A stretch of DNA of 32,864 nucleotides from positions 1 to 32,864 of the forward strand of contig CAJONT010000048.1 in NCBI GenBank assembly GCA_905235975.1, in the 5' to 3' direction. Origin of the DNA: an uncultured Prevotella sp. Its GTDB lineage: Bacteria > Bacteroidota > Bacteroidia > Bacteroidales > Bacteroidaceae. Every line of letters starts with the position of its first letter. Within the stretch, counting starts at the first letter, position 1. Made by a program: the position numbers and the translations under genes. A model generated the notes under the pieces. It was not told the origin of the DNA. It worked only from the letters and a program-made list of their open reading frames with translations, and ran no database searches. Below, piece by piece: positions 19,812 through 29,723 of the stretch.

Positions 19812-20309
19812 TTACTCATCGCCGCGGGTCAGTTGGGTTTGCATGGGGGTGTTGGAGACGATGAGGTCTATTTGTTCATGAATTTTGTTGCTGAATTGGT
19901 TGGGGTGGATGATAAACTCGAAGCAGTCGGTCTGTTCACCTGTCGACACGTTCACGTCGCCGTAACCGAAGATGCGTCCCAAGATGCTCTGTCGGGTGGA
20001 CACCGACTCCACCTTGCGCAGCATCAGTTCGGTTGTGACGCGCCTTATGATGCCTGTTTTCTTGATGATACGCTTATTGGTAAGAATGTAGCGTTTGCCG
20101 TTGTTGAGGGTCACTATCCACAGGAGTGCCACCACAAGAATAGCGCCGGAGCAGATAAGGAGTTTCGACACAGGTGCCTGCAGAGGCAGGAAAGGCAGCA
20201 CTACTGCAAGAAGCACAAGCAAGCTGGGTAGCCAATAGAGAAAGTAATGCAACTGTGCCTCAGCCACAATTTCCTCTCCTTTCATCAAGTCGTAATTGGA
20301 AAGACTCAT
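19812..20309 (-). CDS. PH domain-containing (bPH2/YdbT-like) membrane protein
   Basis: Two TM segments, YILTNKRIIKKTGIIRRVTTELMLRKVESVSTRQSILGRIFGYGDVNVSTG; start at MSLSNYD preferred. Confidence 0.85.
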   Translation of the reverse strand: MSLSNYDLMKGEEIVAEAQLHYFLYWLPSLLVLLAVVLPFLPLQAPVSKLLICSGAILVVALLWIVTLNNGKRYILTNKRIIKKTGIIRRVTTELMLRKVESVSTRQSILGRIFGYGDVNVSTGEQTDCFEFIIHPNQFSNKIHEQIDLIVSNTPMQTQLTRGDE

Positions 20310-20458
20310 ACTTTTGGTAAATTTTATAATTGATGTTATGGGTACAACTCCCATTATTGGGCAAAATTACGAAAAAAACGAGAGTGAAACAAAATAAAAA
20401 CGTATTTATTTTTTATACCGCGTGGAAATATGAAAAACAGTGTGTCTTTTTTATTATC

Positions 20459-20475
20459 ACCCACCATAGGTGGGT
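20459..20475. promoter_or_regulatory. Palindromic site upstream of the GH51 promoter (possible operator)
   Basis: ACCCACC-ata-GGTGGGT perfect 7-bp inverted repeat in the divergent PH/GH51 intergenic region. Confidence 0.4.
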
Positions 20476-20511
20476 TCAATGAAAAAATAGCCGACAAAAA
20501 GTTGTGTTCGC

Positions 20512-20542
20512 TTTGCCGTTTGGATAGTTTACACTAAATTTG
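20512..20542 (+). promoter_or_regulatory. Bacteroidota-type promoter for the GH51 gene
   Basis: TTTG (20512-20515), 19-nt spacer, TAAATTTG (20535-20542); ATG at 20573. Confidence 0.65.
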
Positions 20543-20572
20543 CAGTCAAAACAGTAATAAAGCAAATACACC

Positions 20573-23131
20573 ATGATAAGAACAGTTTACTACCTGAGAA
20601 CAGCCCTCCTCGCCATGCTGACGATGACGTGGGGTGCTGCCGCAGCACAAGAATTGGAGACTGACGAAGACGATGGGAGCGACAACGTGACACGCGAGAT
20701 ATTCATCTACTCTCCCGACCCCACACAGGGACTCCATGCCGCCTATATGAACTTCGATGGGCTATGGGAAGAGATAGGCCAGTTGTGTGCTTCCGACTAC
20801 GGCCAGTGGGGCAAGGACAAACGCATGTATGCCCCTGACGTGGTGCACGCTGCCGATGGTACGTGGCGTGCCGTGTGGCAATTGAACGAAACCTCCCCCT
20901 GCTTTGCCGCCGCCTATACAGAAGACCTTATCACCTGGCGTCCGCAGGACTATCCCCGTGTGACCACCAAGACCTGCCTGCGCCCCATCGTGTTTGAAGA
21001 CGACGAGGGTGGCTACGACATCTTCTATCAGAGCGGTGATGAGAAGCGGTATCTCTCTGCCTCGAAAGATTTCCGCACGTTCTCTGCCGACACACCCAGC
21101 ACCATCAGCGAAGTGGCCTGGGGCGGCGACACCGTGCAGATAAACGGCAAGTCCTTCCGCGGACAAATCTTCGACATCACACAGGGTGAACTGGTAGACT
21201 TGCTCACCTATCATGAACTTTTGCGTCGCGATGCCACCCTGAGCCGTGAACGTATGACCGACGATGCCACGCGTTACAAAAACCTGAGCATGGCAAAGGT
21301 AAAAGTGGTGGTTGACGAGCAGAAGCAGAAAGCCATCAGCGACAAGTTGATAGGTGTGTTCTTCGAAGACCTCAGCTATGCTGCCGACGGCGGTCTCTAT
21401 GCCGAAATGGTACAGAACCGCGACTTCGAATACAATGCTAAGGACCGCAAGGAGTGGACATCCACCACAGCCTGGAGCAGCCCCGGTGCGATAGCCACCG
21501 GCACCGAGCAGCCGCTGAGCCGCAACAACCCCCATTATGCCCTGCTCACCGCAAACCCCATCACCAATGAGGGATGGGACGGCATGGTAGTGAGCGAAGG
21601 TGCCCTGTACGACTTTAGCCTCTATGCTCGCTGCACCGACTGCCCCAACAAGGTGCTCACCGTGACCTTGGTGGCCGAGGGCGAGCCAAAGCCGCTGGCA
21701 CAAGCCAAGATAAAGGTAGAGGGCAGCGAGTGGCGGCAGTATGCCGTTACGCTGACGGCCAAGAAAGGTTCCACCAAGGCCCGTCTCACGGTGACACCGC
21801 AGAAGAAGGGCACGGTGGCCGCTGACATGATAAGCCTCTTCCCCAAAGATACCTTCAAAGGGCGCAAGAACGGTCTGCGCAAAGACCTGGCACAGACGAT
21901 TGCCGACCTGCACCCCAAGTTTGTGCGATTCCCCGGCGGCTGCCTCAGCCATGGCGACGGCATCGACAACATCTACCACTGGAACCACACCGTGGGGCCG
22001 CTGCAAGACCGCAAGCCCGACTTCAATATCTGGCATTATCACCAGACCCGCGGCCTGGGCTTCTATGAGTACTTCCAGTTCTGCGAGGACATAGGTGCCG
22101 AACCCCTTCCCGTGCTCGCCGCTGGAGTGCCCTGCCAGAACTCCGACTACAATGCCGACGGATGGGGTGGTCAGCAGGGCGGTATAGCCATGAGCGACAT
22201 GAATGCCTACTGCCAGGAAATTCTGCACCTCATTGAGTGGGCCAACGGCGACCCCGCCAAGAGCCAGTGGGCCAAGATGCGCGCCGATGCCGGTCATCCG
22301 GCTCCCTTCGGCCTGAAGATGATCAGCATAGGCAACGAAGACCTCATCTCCACCGCATTCGAAGAGCGGTATCTCATGATTAGCAAGGCCGTAAAGGAGA
22401 AATACCCCAATATCACCGTGTGCGGCACGGTGGGTCCCTTCCATTCCCCCTCGTCCGACTACCTTGAAGGCTGGAGGTTTGCCGAGGAGCACAGCGACGT
22501 GACCGATATGGTGGACGAACACTACTATGAGAGCACGGGATGGCTGCTGAACCACCGCCACTACTACGACGATTACAACCGCGAAGGCCCCAAGGTGTAT
22601 TTAGGCGAATGGGCCGCCTCGACACCGGAGCACCGGCCCAACGTGGAGACGGCGCTCGCCGAGAGCATCTACCTGACTGATGTAGAGCGCAATGCCGACA
22701 TGGTGGTGATGACGAGCTATGCCCCCCTGCTGTGCAAGGACGGACACTCCAACTGGAATCCCGACATGATATACTTCTCCAACACAGAGGTGCGAACCAC
22801 ACCGGCCTACGAAGTGCAGCGCCTCTTCTCCACCTATGGCGGCAACCGCTACATTACCACGACACTCGACGGCGATGACGAAGTGACACACCGCGTGGCA
22901 GTCAGTGTGGTAGACGACACCAAGAGCGGCCACCGCTACCTGAAGACAGTAAATGCGCTGCCTGTACCCCTCACACTGAATGTGGAAGGCATGACACTGC
23001 CCTCCGAGATAAATTATGAAGGGTTCGGCGGCCAACCTGTCGACCAGAAAGTAACCATAGAGAAAGGAAACTGCCACAGTGGTGCAATCACCCTGCCTCC
23101 TTACTCGCTCCGCATTTTCACTGTAAAATAA
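20573..23131 (+). CDS. Exported GH51-type alpha-L-arabinofuranosidase with extra N-terminal GH43-like/propeller-like region
   Basis: GVFFEDLSYAADGGLYAEMVQNRDFE; FVRFPGGCLSHGDGIDNIYHWNHTVGP; SIGNEDL (acid/base region); VYLGEWAAS (nucleophile region); N-terminal MYAPDVVHAADGTWRAVWQ...AAYTEDLITWRPQDYP. Confidence 0.87.
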   Translation: MIRTVYYLRTALLAMLTMTWGAAAAQELETDEDDGSDNVTREIFIYSPDPTQGLHAAYMNFDGLWEEIGQLCASDYGQWGKDKRMYAPDVVHAADGTWRAVWQLNETSPCFAAAYTEDLITWRPQDYPRVTTKTCLRPIVFEDDEGGYDIFYQSGDEKRYLSASKDFRTFSADTPSTISEVAWGGDTVQINGKSFRGQIFDITQGELVDLLTYHELLRRDATLSRERMTDDATRYKNLSMAKVKVVVDEQKQKAISDKLIGVFFEDLSYAADGGLYAEMVQNRDFEYNAKDRKEWTSTTAWSSPGAIATGTEQPLSRNNPHYALLTANPITNEGWDGMVVSEGALYDFSLYARCTDCPNKVLTVTLVAEGEPKPLAQAKIKVEGSEWRQYAVTLTAKKGSTKARLTVTPQKKGTVAADMISLFPKDTFKGRKNGLRKDLAQTIADLHPKFVRFPGGCLSHGDGIDNIYHWNHTVGPLQDRKPDFNIWHYHQTRGLGFYEYFQFCEDIGAEPLPVLAAGVPCQNSDYNADGWGGQQGGIAMSDMNAYCQEILHLIEWANGDPAKSQWAKMRADAGHPAPFGLKMISIGNEDLISTAFEERYLMISKAVKEKYPNITVCGTVGPFHSPSSDYLEGWRFAEEHSDVTDMVDEHYYESTGWLLNHRHYYDDYNREGPKVYLGEWAASTPEHRPNVETALAESIYLTDVERNADMVVMTSYAPLLCKDGHSNWNPDMIYFSNTEVRTTPAYEVQRLFSTYGGNRYITTTLDGDDEVTHRVAVSVVDDTKSGHRYLKTVNALPVPLTLNVEGMTLPSEINYEGFGGQPVDQKVTIEKGNCHSGAITLPPYSLRIFTVK

Positions 23132-23145
23132 AACACCCCACACCT

Positions 23146-26100
23146 ATGAAGAAGATACTGCACTCCCTGCTTGTGTTCACGCTTCTGCTTGCCGGACATG
23201 CTTCCGACCTCCGGGCACAAGTAAAGGCCACATCCTCGAACGTAATCGTGAATGAGGTGATGGCTGCCAACATTGACCAGTTCATGAGTCCGTCGGTGAA
23301 TTTCGACGGTTGGGTTGAGTTGTACAACCCTACCGACAACTATGTCATCCTGAACGGCATCTACCTGAGCGACGACCCCACCCAGTTGCTGAAATGGAAG
23401 GCTCCCACAACCATGGGCACCATCTCGCCGCACGGCTTCTTCACCGTATGGTTCGACAACAACAACCTGAAAATCACCAATACCAACTTCAAGCTCGACG
23501 TGGAAGGCGGCACCCTCTATATCAGCGACATCTCCGGCAACCTGATTGTGGAGCAGAGCTACCCGGAGGCCATTGAGCGCACCTCCTATGCCCGCACCAC
23601 CGATGGTGGCGACGAATGGGGCACCACTGGCGACCCCACCCCCGGTGCCTCGAACAGTGCCAGTACCTTCTCCTCCGAGCAGTTGGACGAACCCGTCGTG
23701 AGCCATGACGACCAACTCTTCAGCGGCTCCCTCTCCATACATGTGGACATTCCCGATCAATGCACACTGCGCTATACGCGTGACGGCACGCTGCCCACTC
23801 TGACGAACGGCTACACCAGCACCACCGGCAACTTCGACATCAGCAGCCACGCCGTGTTCCGGTTCCGCCTGTTCAAAGACGGCGCCCTGCCCGGCAAGGT
23901 GGCCACACGCAGCTACATAAAGCGCGACCGCAACTACACCGGTGCCATCATCTCGGTGGTGAGCGACCCCGACTTCCTCTACGATGATAAAATCGGCGTG
24001 ATGGTGCGCGGCACCGGCGGCAAGCCCGGACGCGGACAAAGTTCCAACTGCAACTGGAACATGGACTGGGAGCGTCCCGTGAATTTCTCCTATATCCCGC
24101 AAGACGGTGCAGAGACCGTGAACCGCAACGTCAACTTGGAGATGTGCGGCGGATGGAGCCGTGCCGTCGAACCCCACTCCTTCAAACTCAAGGGCAACAA
24201 GGAATACGACACAAAAAACCTGAACTACCGCTTCTTTGCCGAAAAACCCTACCTGCGCAACCGCACCCTGCAAATACGCAATGGCGGCAACGACAGCTAC
24301 TACCGCTTCAAAGACCCCGCTTTGGAAACCATCATCCGCCTCTCGGGCATCGACATCGACACACAGGGCTACGAACCCATACATGAATTCATCAACGGCA
24401 AGTATATCGGCGTGCTCAATATGCGCGAGCCCAACAACAAGCACTTCGTCTATGCCAACCTCGGTTGGGACGACGACGAGATCGACTTCTTCGAGATGGA
24501 TCCCGACTCTGCCTATGTGCAGCGATGCGGCGACTCCCAGCGCTTCGACCAACTATACGAACTCTCAAAGAATGCCGCACAGGCCGACACCTACAATGAG
24601 ATAAGAGAACTGCTCGACATCGACGAGTTTGTGAACTACATGGCCATGCAGCTCTACCTTGGCGGCACCGACTGGCCGCAGAACAACCTGAAGGGCTATG
24701 CCTTCCACGAGGGCGGTCGCTTCCGCTTCGTCTCCTTCGACCTCGATTTCGCTTTTTCCGACAACAGCCCCTTCTGGACCTTCGCCAACAAGCAGAACTA
24801 CACCTTCCAGTACAACTACGAATTGCAAGGTCAAATCCATGCCGAAATCAAGTTCGTGACCATCTTCCTGAACCTGCTCAATAACGACGACTTCAGGCGA
24901 CAGTTCATCGACACCTTCAGTCTGATGGGTGGCAGCGTGTTCGAGAGGAGTCACTGCATCCCCATAATTGACTCACTACTGGTACGCGCCAAAGAAATGA
25001 TGCAGTTGGAGGGTATCGACCCCACCCCTATGGCCAACGATATCAAGAGCAACGTGAGTAGCCGCCTGAACACGATGACCAGTGCCCTGCGCAACTACAC
25101 CCCGATGAAACTGAGCGGCACCAACGCCCAGTCGGTGACGTTGAGCAGCAATGTCCCGCACGCCCATCTGTACATCAACGGTCTCCGTGTGCCCACCGAC
25201 TATTTCAAGGGGCATCTCTTCGCCCCCATGCGCATCAAGGCCGAAGCCCCCGCCGGCTACGTCTTCAACGGATGGGGACAGCAAGACATCGAACTGCAGA
25301 GCCTCTTCGGCTACGGCGCCGCATGGAAATACTACGACCAAGGATCGCTCGACTATGCCCAATGGTATGCCGAGGACTACGACGACGGAGCGTGGAGGCA
25401 AGGTGCCTCACCCTTAGGCTATGGCAAGGGCGGCGTCAAGACCACTCTGAACTATGGCTCATCGAGCAACAACAAGCGTCCCACCTATTATTTCCGCCGC
25501 AAAGCCAACCTCACCGAGGAGCCGAATGAGAACACCCACTTTACCTTATATTATACGGTGGATGACGGCTTCGTCGTCTATGTGAACGGCACAGAGGCAG
25601 GCCGCTACAACATGCCCCAGGGCAACGTGACCTACAACACCTATGCCAGCACCTATGCTCCTGGCAACCCCGACTCCGGCGAGATGACTCTGCCCGCCTC
25701 CCTGTTCAAGAAAGGCAGCAACACCATCGCCGTTGAAGTGCACAACAACTCTGGCAGCAGCACCGACATCTATTGGGATGCCCTATTGGTGACCGACCTC
25801 TACTCCGAAGATATGGACATCATCTCTGAAGAGCCCGAGATAGACCTGCCTGCCGGCAACCTGTCACTGACCGCCTGCTATACCCCCATGACCGCCGAAG
25901 AGCGTGCCGCCCACGGCATCAATCCGGTGCGTATAAATGAGGTGAGCGGCGACAACAACATCTCTGTGAACGACCTGTGGAAGCGCAGCGACTGGGTGGA
26001 ATTGGTAAACACCACCGATGAAGACATTGACATCGAAGGCATGTATCTGAGCGACAACGAGAATAAGCCCAAGAAATGGTGCATCAGTGCCAACGGCACC

Positions 26101-26646
26101 GAAGCCAGCACGGTGATACCCGCCCACGGTCATCTCATCGTGTGGTGCGACAATGCGACCGGCGAGACCGACCTGCATGCCAGTTTCAAGATCGACAAGG
26201 ACGGAGGCACCTTGCTGCTCACCGCTGCCGATGAGAGCTGGACCGACCGCCTGCCTTTCCCTGCCCATGACGGCAACAGCACCGTGGGTCGTTATCCCGA
26301 CGGCAGCAACGACATCTACGTGATGCGTCCCACCATCGAGCAAGAGAACCGCACCTCGTCGTACGACATCCTCTTCATGGATGGCGAGACCGGCATCGAG
26401 GTGCCTACATTTGCCAGCCGCATGCGTATGGGCTATGCCTTGGGTGCCCTGACCGTGAGAGGTGTCAAGGGCCGTACATGCCACATCGACATCTACACCC
26501 TGAGCGGACAGAAGATACGTACTCTGACAGCACCCATAACAGGTGGCACCGCCGTGTGTGATGCTGATGTGAGAGAAGGCGGCTGTTACATAGCCCGCGC
26601 TACCGACGGCGAGGGACACACCTGCACCTGCAAATTCATGAGATAG
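23146..26646 (+). CDS. Secreted CotH kinase family protein with two lamin-tail domains and possible T9SS-type C-terminal domain
   Basis: LTD-like VIVNEVMAANID...DGWVELYNPTDNYVILNGIYLSDD and VRINEVSGDNN...DWVELVNTTDEDIDIEGMYLSDN; CotH-like NLEMCGGWSRAVEPHSFKLKGN...FINGKYIGVLNMREPNNKHFV...FRFVSFDLDFAF; C-term IDIYTLSGQKIRTL. Confidence 0.85.
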   Translation: MKKILHSLLVFTLLLAGHASDLRAQVKATSSNVIVNEVMAANIDQFMSPSVNFDGWVELYNPTDNYVILNGIYLSDDPTQLLKWKAPTTMGTISPHGFFTVWFDNNNLKITNTNFKLDVEGGTLYISDISGNLIVEQSYPEAIERTSYARTTDGGDEWGTTGDPTPGASNSASTFSSEQLDEPVVSHDDQLFSGSLSIHVDIPDQCTLRYTRDGTLPTLTNGYTSTTGNFDISSHAVFRFRLFKDGALPGKVATRSYIKRDRNYTGAIISVVSDPDFLYDDKIGVMVRGTGGKPGRGQSSNCNWNMDWERPVNFSYIPQDGAETVNRNVNLEMCGGWSRAVEPHSFKLKGNKEYDTKNLNYRFFAEKPYLRNRTLQIRNGGNDSYYRFKDPALETIIRLSGIDIDTQGYEPIHEFINGKYIGVLNMREPNNKHFVYANLGWDDDEIDFFEMDPDSAYVQRCGDSQRFDQLYELSKNAAQADTYNEIRELLDIDEFVNYMAMQLYLGGTDWPQNNLKGYAFHEGGRFRFVSFDLDFAFSDNSPFWTFANKQNYTFQYNYELQGQIHAEIKFVTIFLNLLNNDDFRRQFIDTFSLMGGSVFERSHCIPIIDSLLVRAKEMMQLEGIDPTPMANDIKSNVSSRLNTMTSALRNYTPMKLSGTNAQSVTLSSNVPHAHLYINGLRVPTDYFKGHLFAPMRIKAEAPAGYVFNGWGQQDIELQSLFGYGAAWKYYDQGSLDYAQWYAEDYDDGAWRQGASPLGYGKGGVKTTLNYGSSSNNKRPTYYFRRKANLTEEPNENTHFTLYYTVDDGFVVYVNGTEAGRYNMPQGNVTYNTYASTYAPGNPDSGEMTLPASLFKKGSNTIAVEVHNNSGSSTDIYWDALLVTDLYSEDMDIISEEPEIDLPAGNLSLTACYTPMTAEERAAHGINPVRINEVSGDNNISVNDLWKRSDWVELVNTTDEDIDIEGMYLSDNENKPKKWCISANGTEASTVIPAHGHLIVWCDNATGETDLHASFKIDKDGGTLLLTAADESWTDRLPFPAHDGNSTVGRYPDGSNDIYVMRPTIEQENRTSSYDILFMDGETGIEVPTFASRMRMGYALGALTVRGVKGRTCHIDIYTLSGQKIRTLTAPITGGTAVCDADVREGGCYIARATDGEGHTCTCKFMR

Positions 26647-26675
26647 AAAAACGAACACAAATACATATATATTAG

Positions 26676-27803
26676 ATGAGAAAGACCACAATGATTTGGC
26701 TGATTGCCGCAATGATGAGCTGTGCCGGCATGCAAGCCCAGACCAACTTGACAATAAGCCAGATACAAGAGAAAGCCGTGAACGGCGACCCCGAGGGACA
26801 GACCTTGCTGGGAAAATGTCTGCTTGATGGCAACGGCATGAAAAAAGATGTCATCGAGGCTGTAAGATGGTTTAACAAGGCCGCCAAACAAGACTATCCC
26901 GAAGCAATCTATTATTTGGGATACTGCCATGAGGTAGGTATTGGCATGCCGAAGAGCATGCACGATGCCGTCGACCTGTACAAGAAAGCCGCCGAGGCAG
27001 GATACGTCCCTGCCATGAACCGTCTGGGCAGCTGCTACGATGCCGGTGCCGAGGGCTTCGACAAGAACTATGCCGAGGCTGTGAAATGGTACCGGCGGGC
27101 AGCCGAGAAAGGCAATTCCAATGCACAGTTCAACTTAGGTCTCTGCTATTACTTCTTCAAAGGGGTGGACAAGTTAGATTATGCAGAGGCCGTGAAATGG
27201 TGGACAAAATCTGCCGACCAGGGCAATGCCACGGCACAGTTACAACTGGCTCACTGCTACAAGGTGGGCGAAGGCGTGCCGGCCAATGCCGAACGGGCCT
27301 TTACTCTCTTCAGGAAATCTGCCGACCAGGGCAATGCCCTCGCACAATATGAAGTGAGCAACTGCTACCGCCGCGGCACAGGGGTGCCCGTCGACGAAGA
27401 GATGTCGCTTACCTACCTGCGCAAAGCTGCTGAGGGTGGCCATGCCCCTGCCCAGTATGAATTGGGCAAATGCTACGACAGGGGCACACTTGTGGAGCAA
27501 GACTACGAGACAGCAGCCTCATGGTATCTCAAAGCAGCCAATAAAGACAATGCCGATGCACAGTACAACTTGGGCAACCTCTATTTCTACGGGTTTGGGG
27601 TTACCAAAGACTATTACGAAGCAGCCAAGTGGATGGAAAAGGCTGCCATGCAAGAGCATGCGTCGGCCATGTGCGGCATAGGCATCTGCTATTATTACGG
27701 CTACGGAGTGAAACGCGACCACGCCGTAGGCCGCCAATGGCTGAACCGTGCTGCCGCCATGGGCGACGAAACGGCCCAGGAGGTACTGAAGCAGATAAAA
27801 TAA
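26676..27803 (+). CDS. Exported Sel1-like (SLR/TPR) repeat protein
   Basis: Tandem ~36-aa repeats such as AEAVKWWTKSADQGNATAQLQLAHCYKVGEGV; N-terminal signal peptide. Confidence 0.93.
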   Translation: MRKTTMIWLIAAMMSCAGMQAQTNLTISQIQEKAVNGDPEGQTLLGKCLLDGNGMKKDVIEAVRWFNKAAKQDYPEAIYYLGYCHEVGIGMPKSMHDAVDLYKKAAEAGYVPAMNRLGSCYDAGAEGFDKNYAEAVKWYRRAAEKGNSNAQFNLGLCYYFFKGVDKLDYAEAVKWWTKSADQGNATAQLQLAHCYKVGEGVPANAERAFTLFRKSADQGNALAQYEVSNCYRRGTGVPVDEEMSLTYLRKAAEGGHAPAQYELGKCYDRGTLVEQDYETAASWYLKAANKDNADAQYNLGNLYFYGFGVTKDYYEAAKWMEKAAMQEHASAMCGIGICYYYGYGVKRDHAVGRQWLNRAAAMGDETAQEVLKQIK

Positions 27804-27842
27804 TATGAATTATTGAAGAAAACAACCGTTTGGCTGATTGTT

Positions 27843-27874
27843 TTTGTTTGCGGCGCCGGCACGTCGTATCTTTG
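27843..27874 (+). promoter_or_regulatory. Bacteroidota-type promoter for the 27924 gene
   Basis: TTTG (27843-27846), 20-nt spacer, TATCTTTG (27867-27874). Confidence 0.6.
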
Positions 27875-27923
27875 CAACGAATCTCAATAGAATCATCAAA
27901 CGACTTAAAAAAACAATGTCACT

Positions 27924-29720
27924 ATGAAGAAGAGTTTGCAAATGATACTGATGTGGACGGCGATAGTCGCCGCATCGTGCTCCACCGACAACAACGACTT
28001 TATGGGCGAGTGGGGCTTTCAACCGGAACCCGACAACATGATGCCCGGCCAAAACAACGACGGCAGCGCCAGCATAGGCGACCTGACCAGTTTCGATATC
28101 GTGCTCAACACGACGGCACTGACCGAAAGCGAAACCATTCCCTCCGACGACGAAGATTATATTGAAAACAACTCCTTCGCCAATCGTATCGAAATTGTTT
28201 ACGATGAAAGCACTGCCACCGTGAACGGCAGTGCCGACGGTGTGGAAGTGAGCGTGAACGGTGCCCACGTGACAGTGAACAGCACTGTGAAATGTACCTA
28301 TGTGCTAAGCGGCAAAAGCAGCGACGGCTCATTCAAACTGTACAGCGAGAAGAAATACAGTGTGGTGCTCGGAGGACTTTACCTGACCAATCCCACTGGT
28401 GCTGCCATCAACAGCCAGAGCGGCAAGCGCGGCTACTATGTGTTGGCCGACGGCACTACCAACACTCTGACCGACGGTACCTCCTACACCATTCCTGACA
28501 ATGAAGACATGAAAGGCACCCTCTTCAGTGAAGGTGAGATTTTGTTTAGCGGCAACGGCACCCTCAATGTGGAAGGCAACTGCAAGGCAGGCATCTGCTC
28601 CGACGACTATATCTTGCTGCGACCAGGCAACAACATCTATGTGAAAGTGACGCAAGGACATGGTGTGAAGTCCAACGACGGTGTAATGATACGGGGCGGC
28701 GTGCTCAATATCGAGACCAGCGGCACGGCAGCCAAAGGCATAAAGACCGACGGCTTTGTGGACATCTCAGGCGGACGCACCACCATTCTGACCAGCGGCG
28801 ACGGTGAGTACGACAGCGACGACAATGATGTGAGCGGCAGTGCCGGTGTGAAGTGCGACAGCACCTTCACCATGAATGGTGGCGAACTCTACATCAAGAG
28901 CACTGGCAAGGGTGGAAAGGGCGTCAGCAGCGACCAGACCATCACCGTAAACGACGGCACGATAAAGGTCATTACCACCGGCAAAGCCTACACCTACGGC
29001 AGTCTCGACTCCAAGTCAAAGGGCATCAAGGCCGACGGCGACTTGTCCATCAATGGTGGCGCCATAGCCGTGAGGACCACTGGCGGCGAGGGTAGTGAGG
29101 GCATAGAGAGCAAAGGCACGCTCACCATCAATGCCGGCACTGTGGAAGTGTATGCCTACGACGACGGCATCAATGCCAAGGCTGCCATCTCCATCACCGG
29201 CGGCTATGTCTTCTCCTATGCCACTAACAACGATGGTATCGACTCCAACGGTAATCTGAACATCAGCGGCGGCACTGTGATAGCGTGCGGCACCACCCAG
29301 CCCGAAGATGGTTTCGATTGCGACCAGCACACCTTCACCATCACCGGCGGCACCGTGATAGGCATAGGCGGAGGAACCTCTCTGCCTTCGTCTTCAACCT
29401 GCACACAACCCGTGGCGGTGGTGGGAGCCTCCAATCTCAACACCGGCACCTACCTTACACTGAAAGACAGCAGCAACACACTGATGGCCTTCAAGGTGCC
29501 ACGCAGCTACCAGTCGTACACGCTACTCTTGTCTACACCTTCTATGAAGAAAGGCAATAGCTATACCTTGGCCGTAGGTGCCACGGTAAGCGGCGGTACA
29601 GATTTCGACGGCTATGTGACCGGTGCCACGATAAGCGGCGGTACCGCTCTGGCCACCCTCAATCTGAGCAATATGGTAACCTCTGTAAATTACAATACGA
29701 AGGGAGGTGGCGGCAGGTAA
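27924..29720 (+). CDS. Beta-helix/carbohydrate-binding domain-containing lipoprotein (DUF4353-like)
   Basis: Lipobox VAASCSTDNND; repeated Gly/Thr-rich rungs (GVMIRGGVLNIETSGTAAKGIKTDGFVDISGG...). Confidence 0.8.
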   Translation: MKKSLQMILMWTAIVAASCSTDNNDFMGEWGFQPEPDNMMPGQNNDGSASIGDLTSFDIVLNTTALTESETIPSDDEDYIENNSFANRIEIVYDESTATVNGSADGVEVSVNGAHVTVNSTVKCTYVLSGKSSDGSFKLYSEKKYSVVLGGLYLTNPTGAAINSQSGKRGYYVLADGTTNTLTDGTSYTIPDNEDMKGTLFSEGEILFSGNGTLNVEGNCKAGICSDDYILLRPGNNIYVKVTQGHGVKSNDGVMIRGGVLNIETSGTAAKGIKTDGFVDISGGRTTILTSGDGEYDSDDNDVSGSAGVKCDSTFTMNGGELYIKSTGKGGKGVSSDQTITVNDGTIKVITTGKAYTYGSLDSKSKGIKADGDLSINGGAIAVRTTGGEGSEGIESKGTLTINAGTVEVYAYDDGINAKAAISITGGYVFSYATNNDGIDSNGNLNISGGTVIACGTTQPEDGFDCDQHTFTITGGTVIGIGGGTSLPSSSTCTQPVAVVGASNLNTGTYLTLKDSSNTLMAFKVPRSYQSYTLLLSTPSMKKGNSYTLAVGATVSGGTDFDGYVTGATISGGTALATLNLSNMVTSVNYNTKGGGGR

Positions 29721-29723
29721 CCC

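Noticed and set aside
20762-22561. 599-aa antisense ORF opposite the GH51 gene
   Set aside because: Antisense shadow of a well-supported GH51 CDS; no recognisable domain or start context.
23101-24552. 483-aa antisense ORF opposite the CotH/LTD gene
   Set aside because: Val/Ala/Gly/His-rich antisense shadow without motifs.
27207-27338. 24-bp exact direct repeat (aaatctgccgaccagggcaatgcc), offset 108 bp
   Set aside because: Explained by two adjacent 36-aa Sel1 repeat units.
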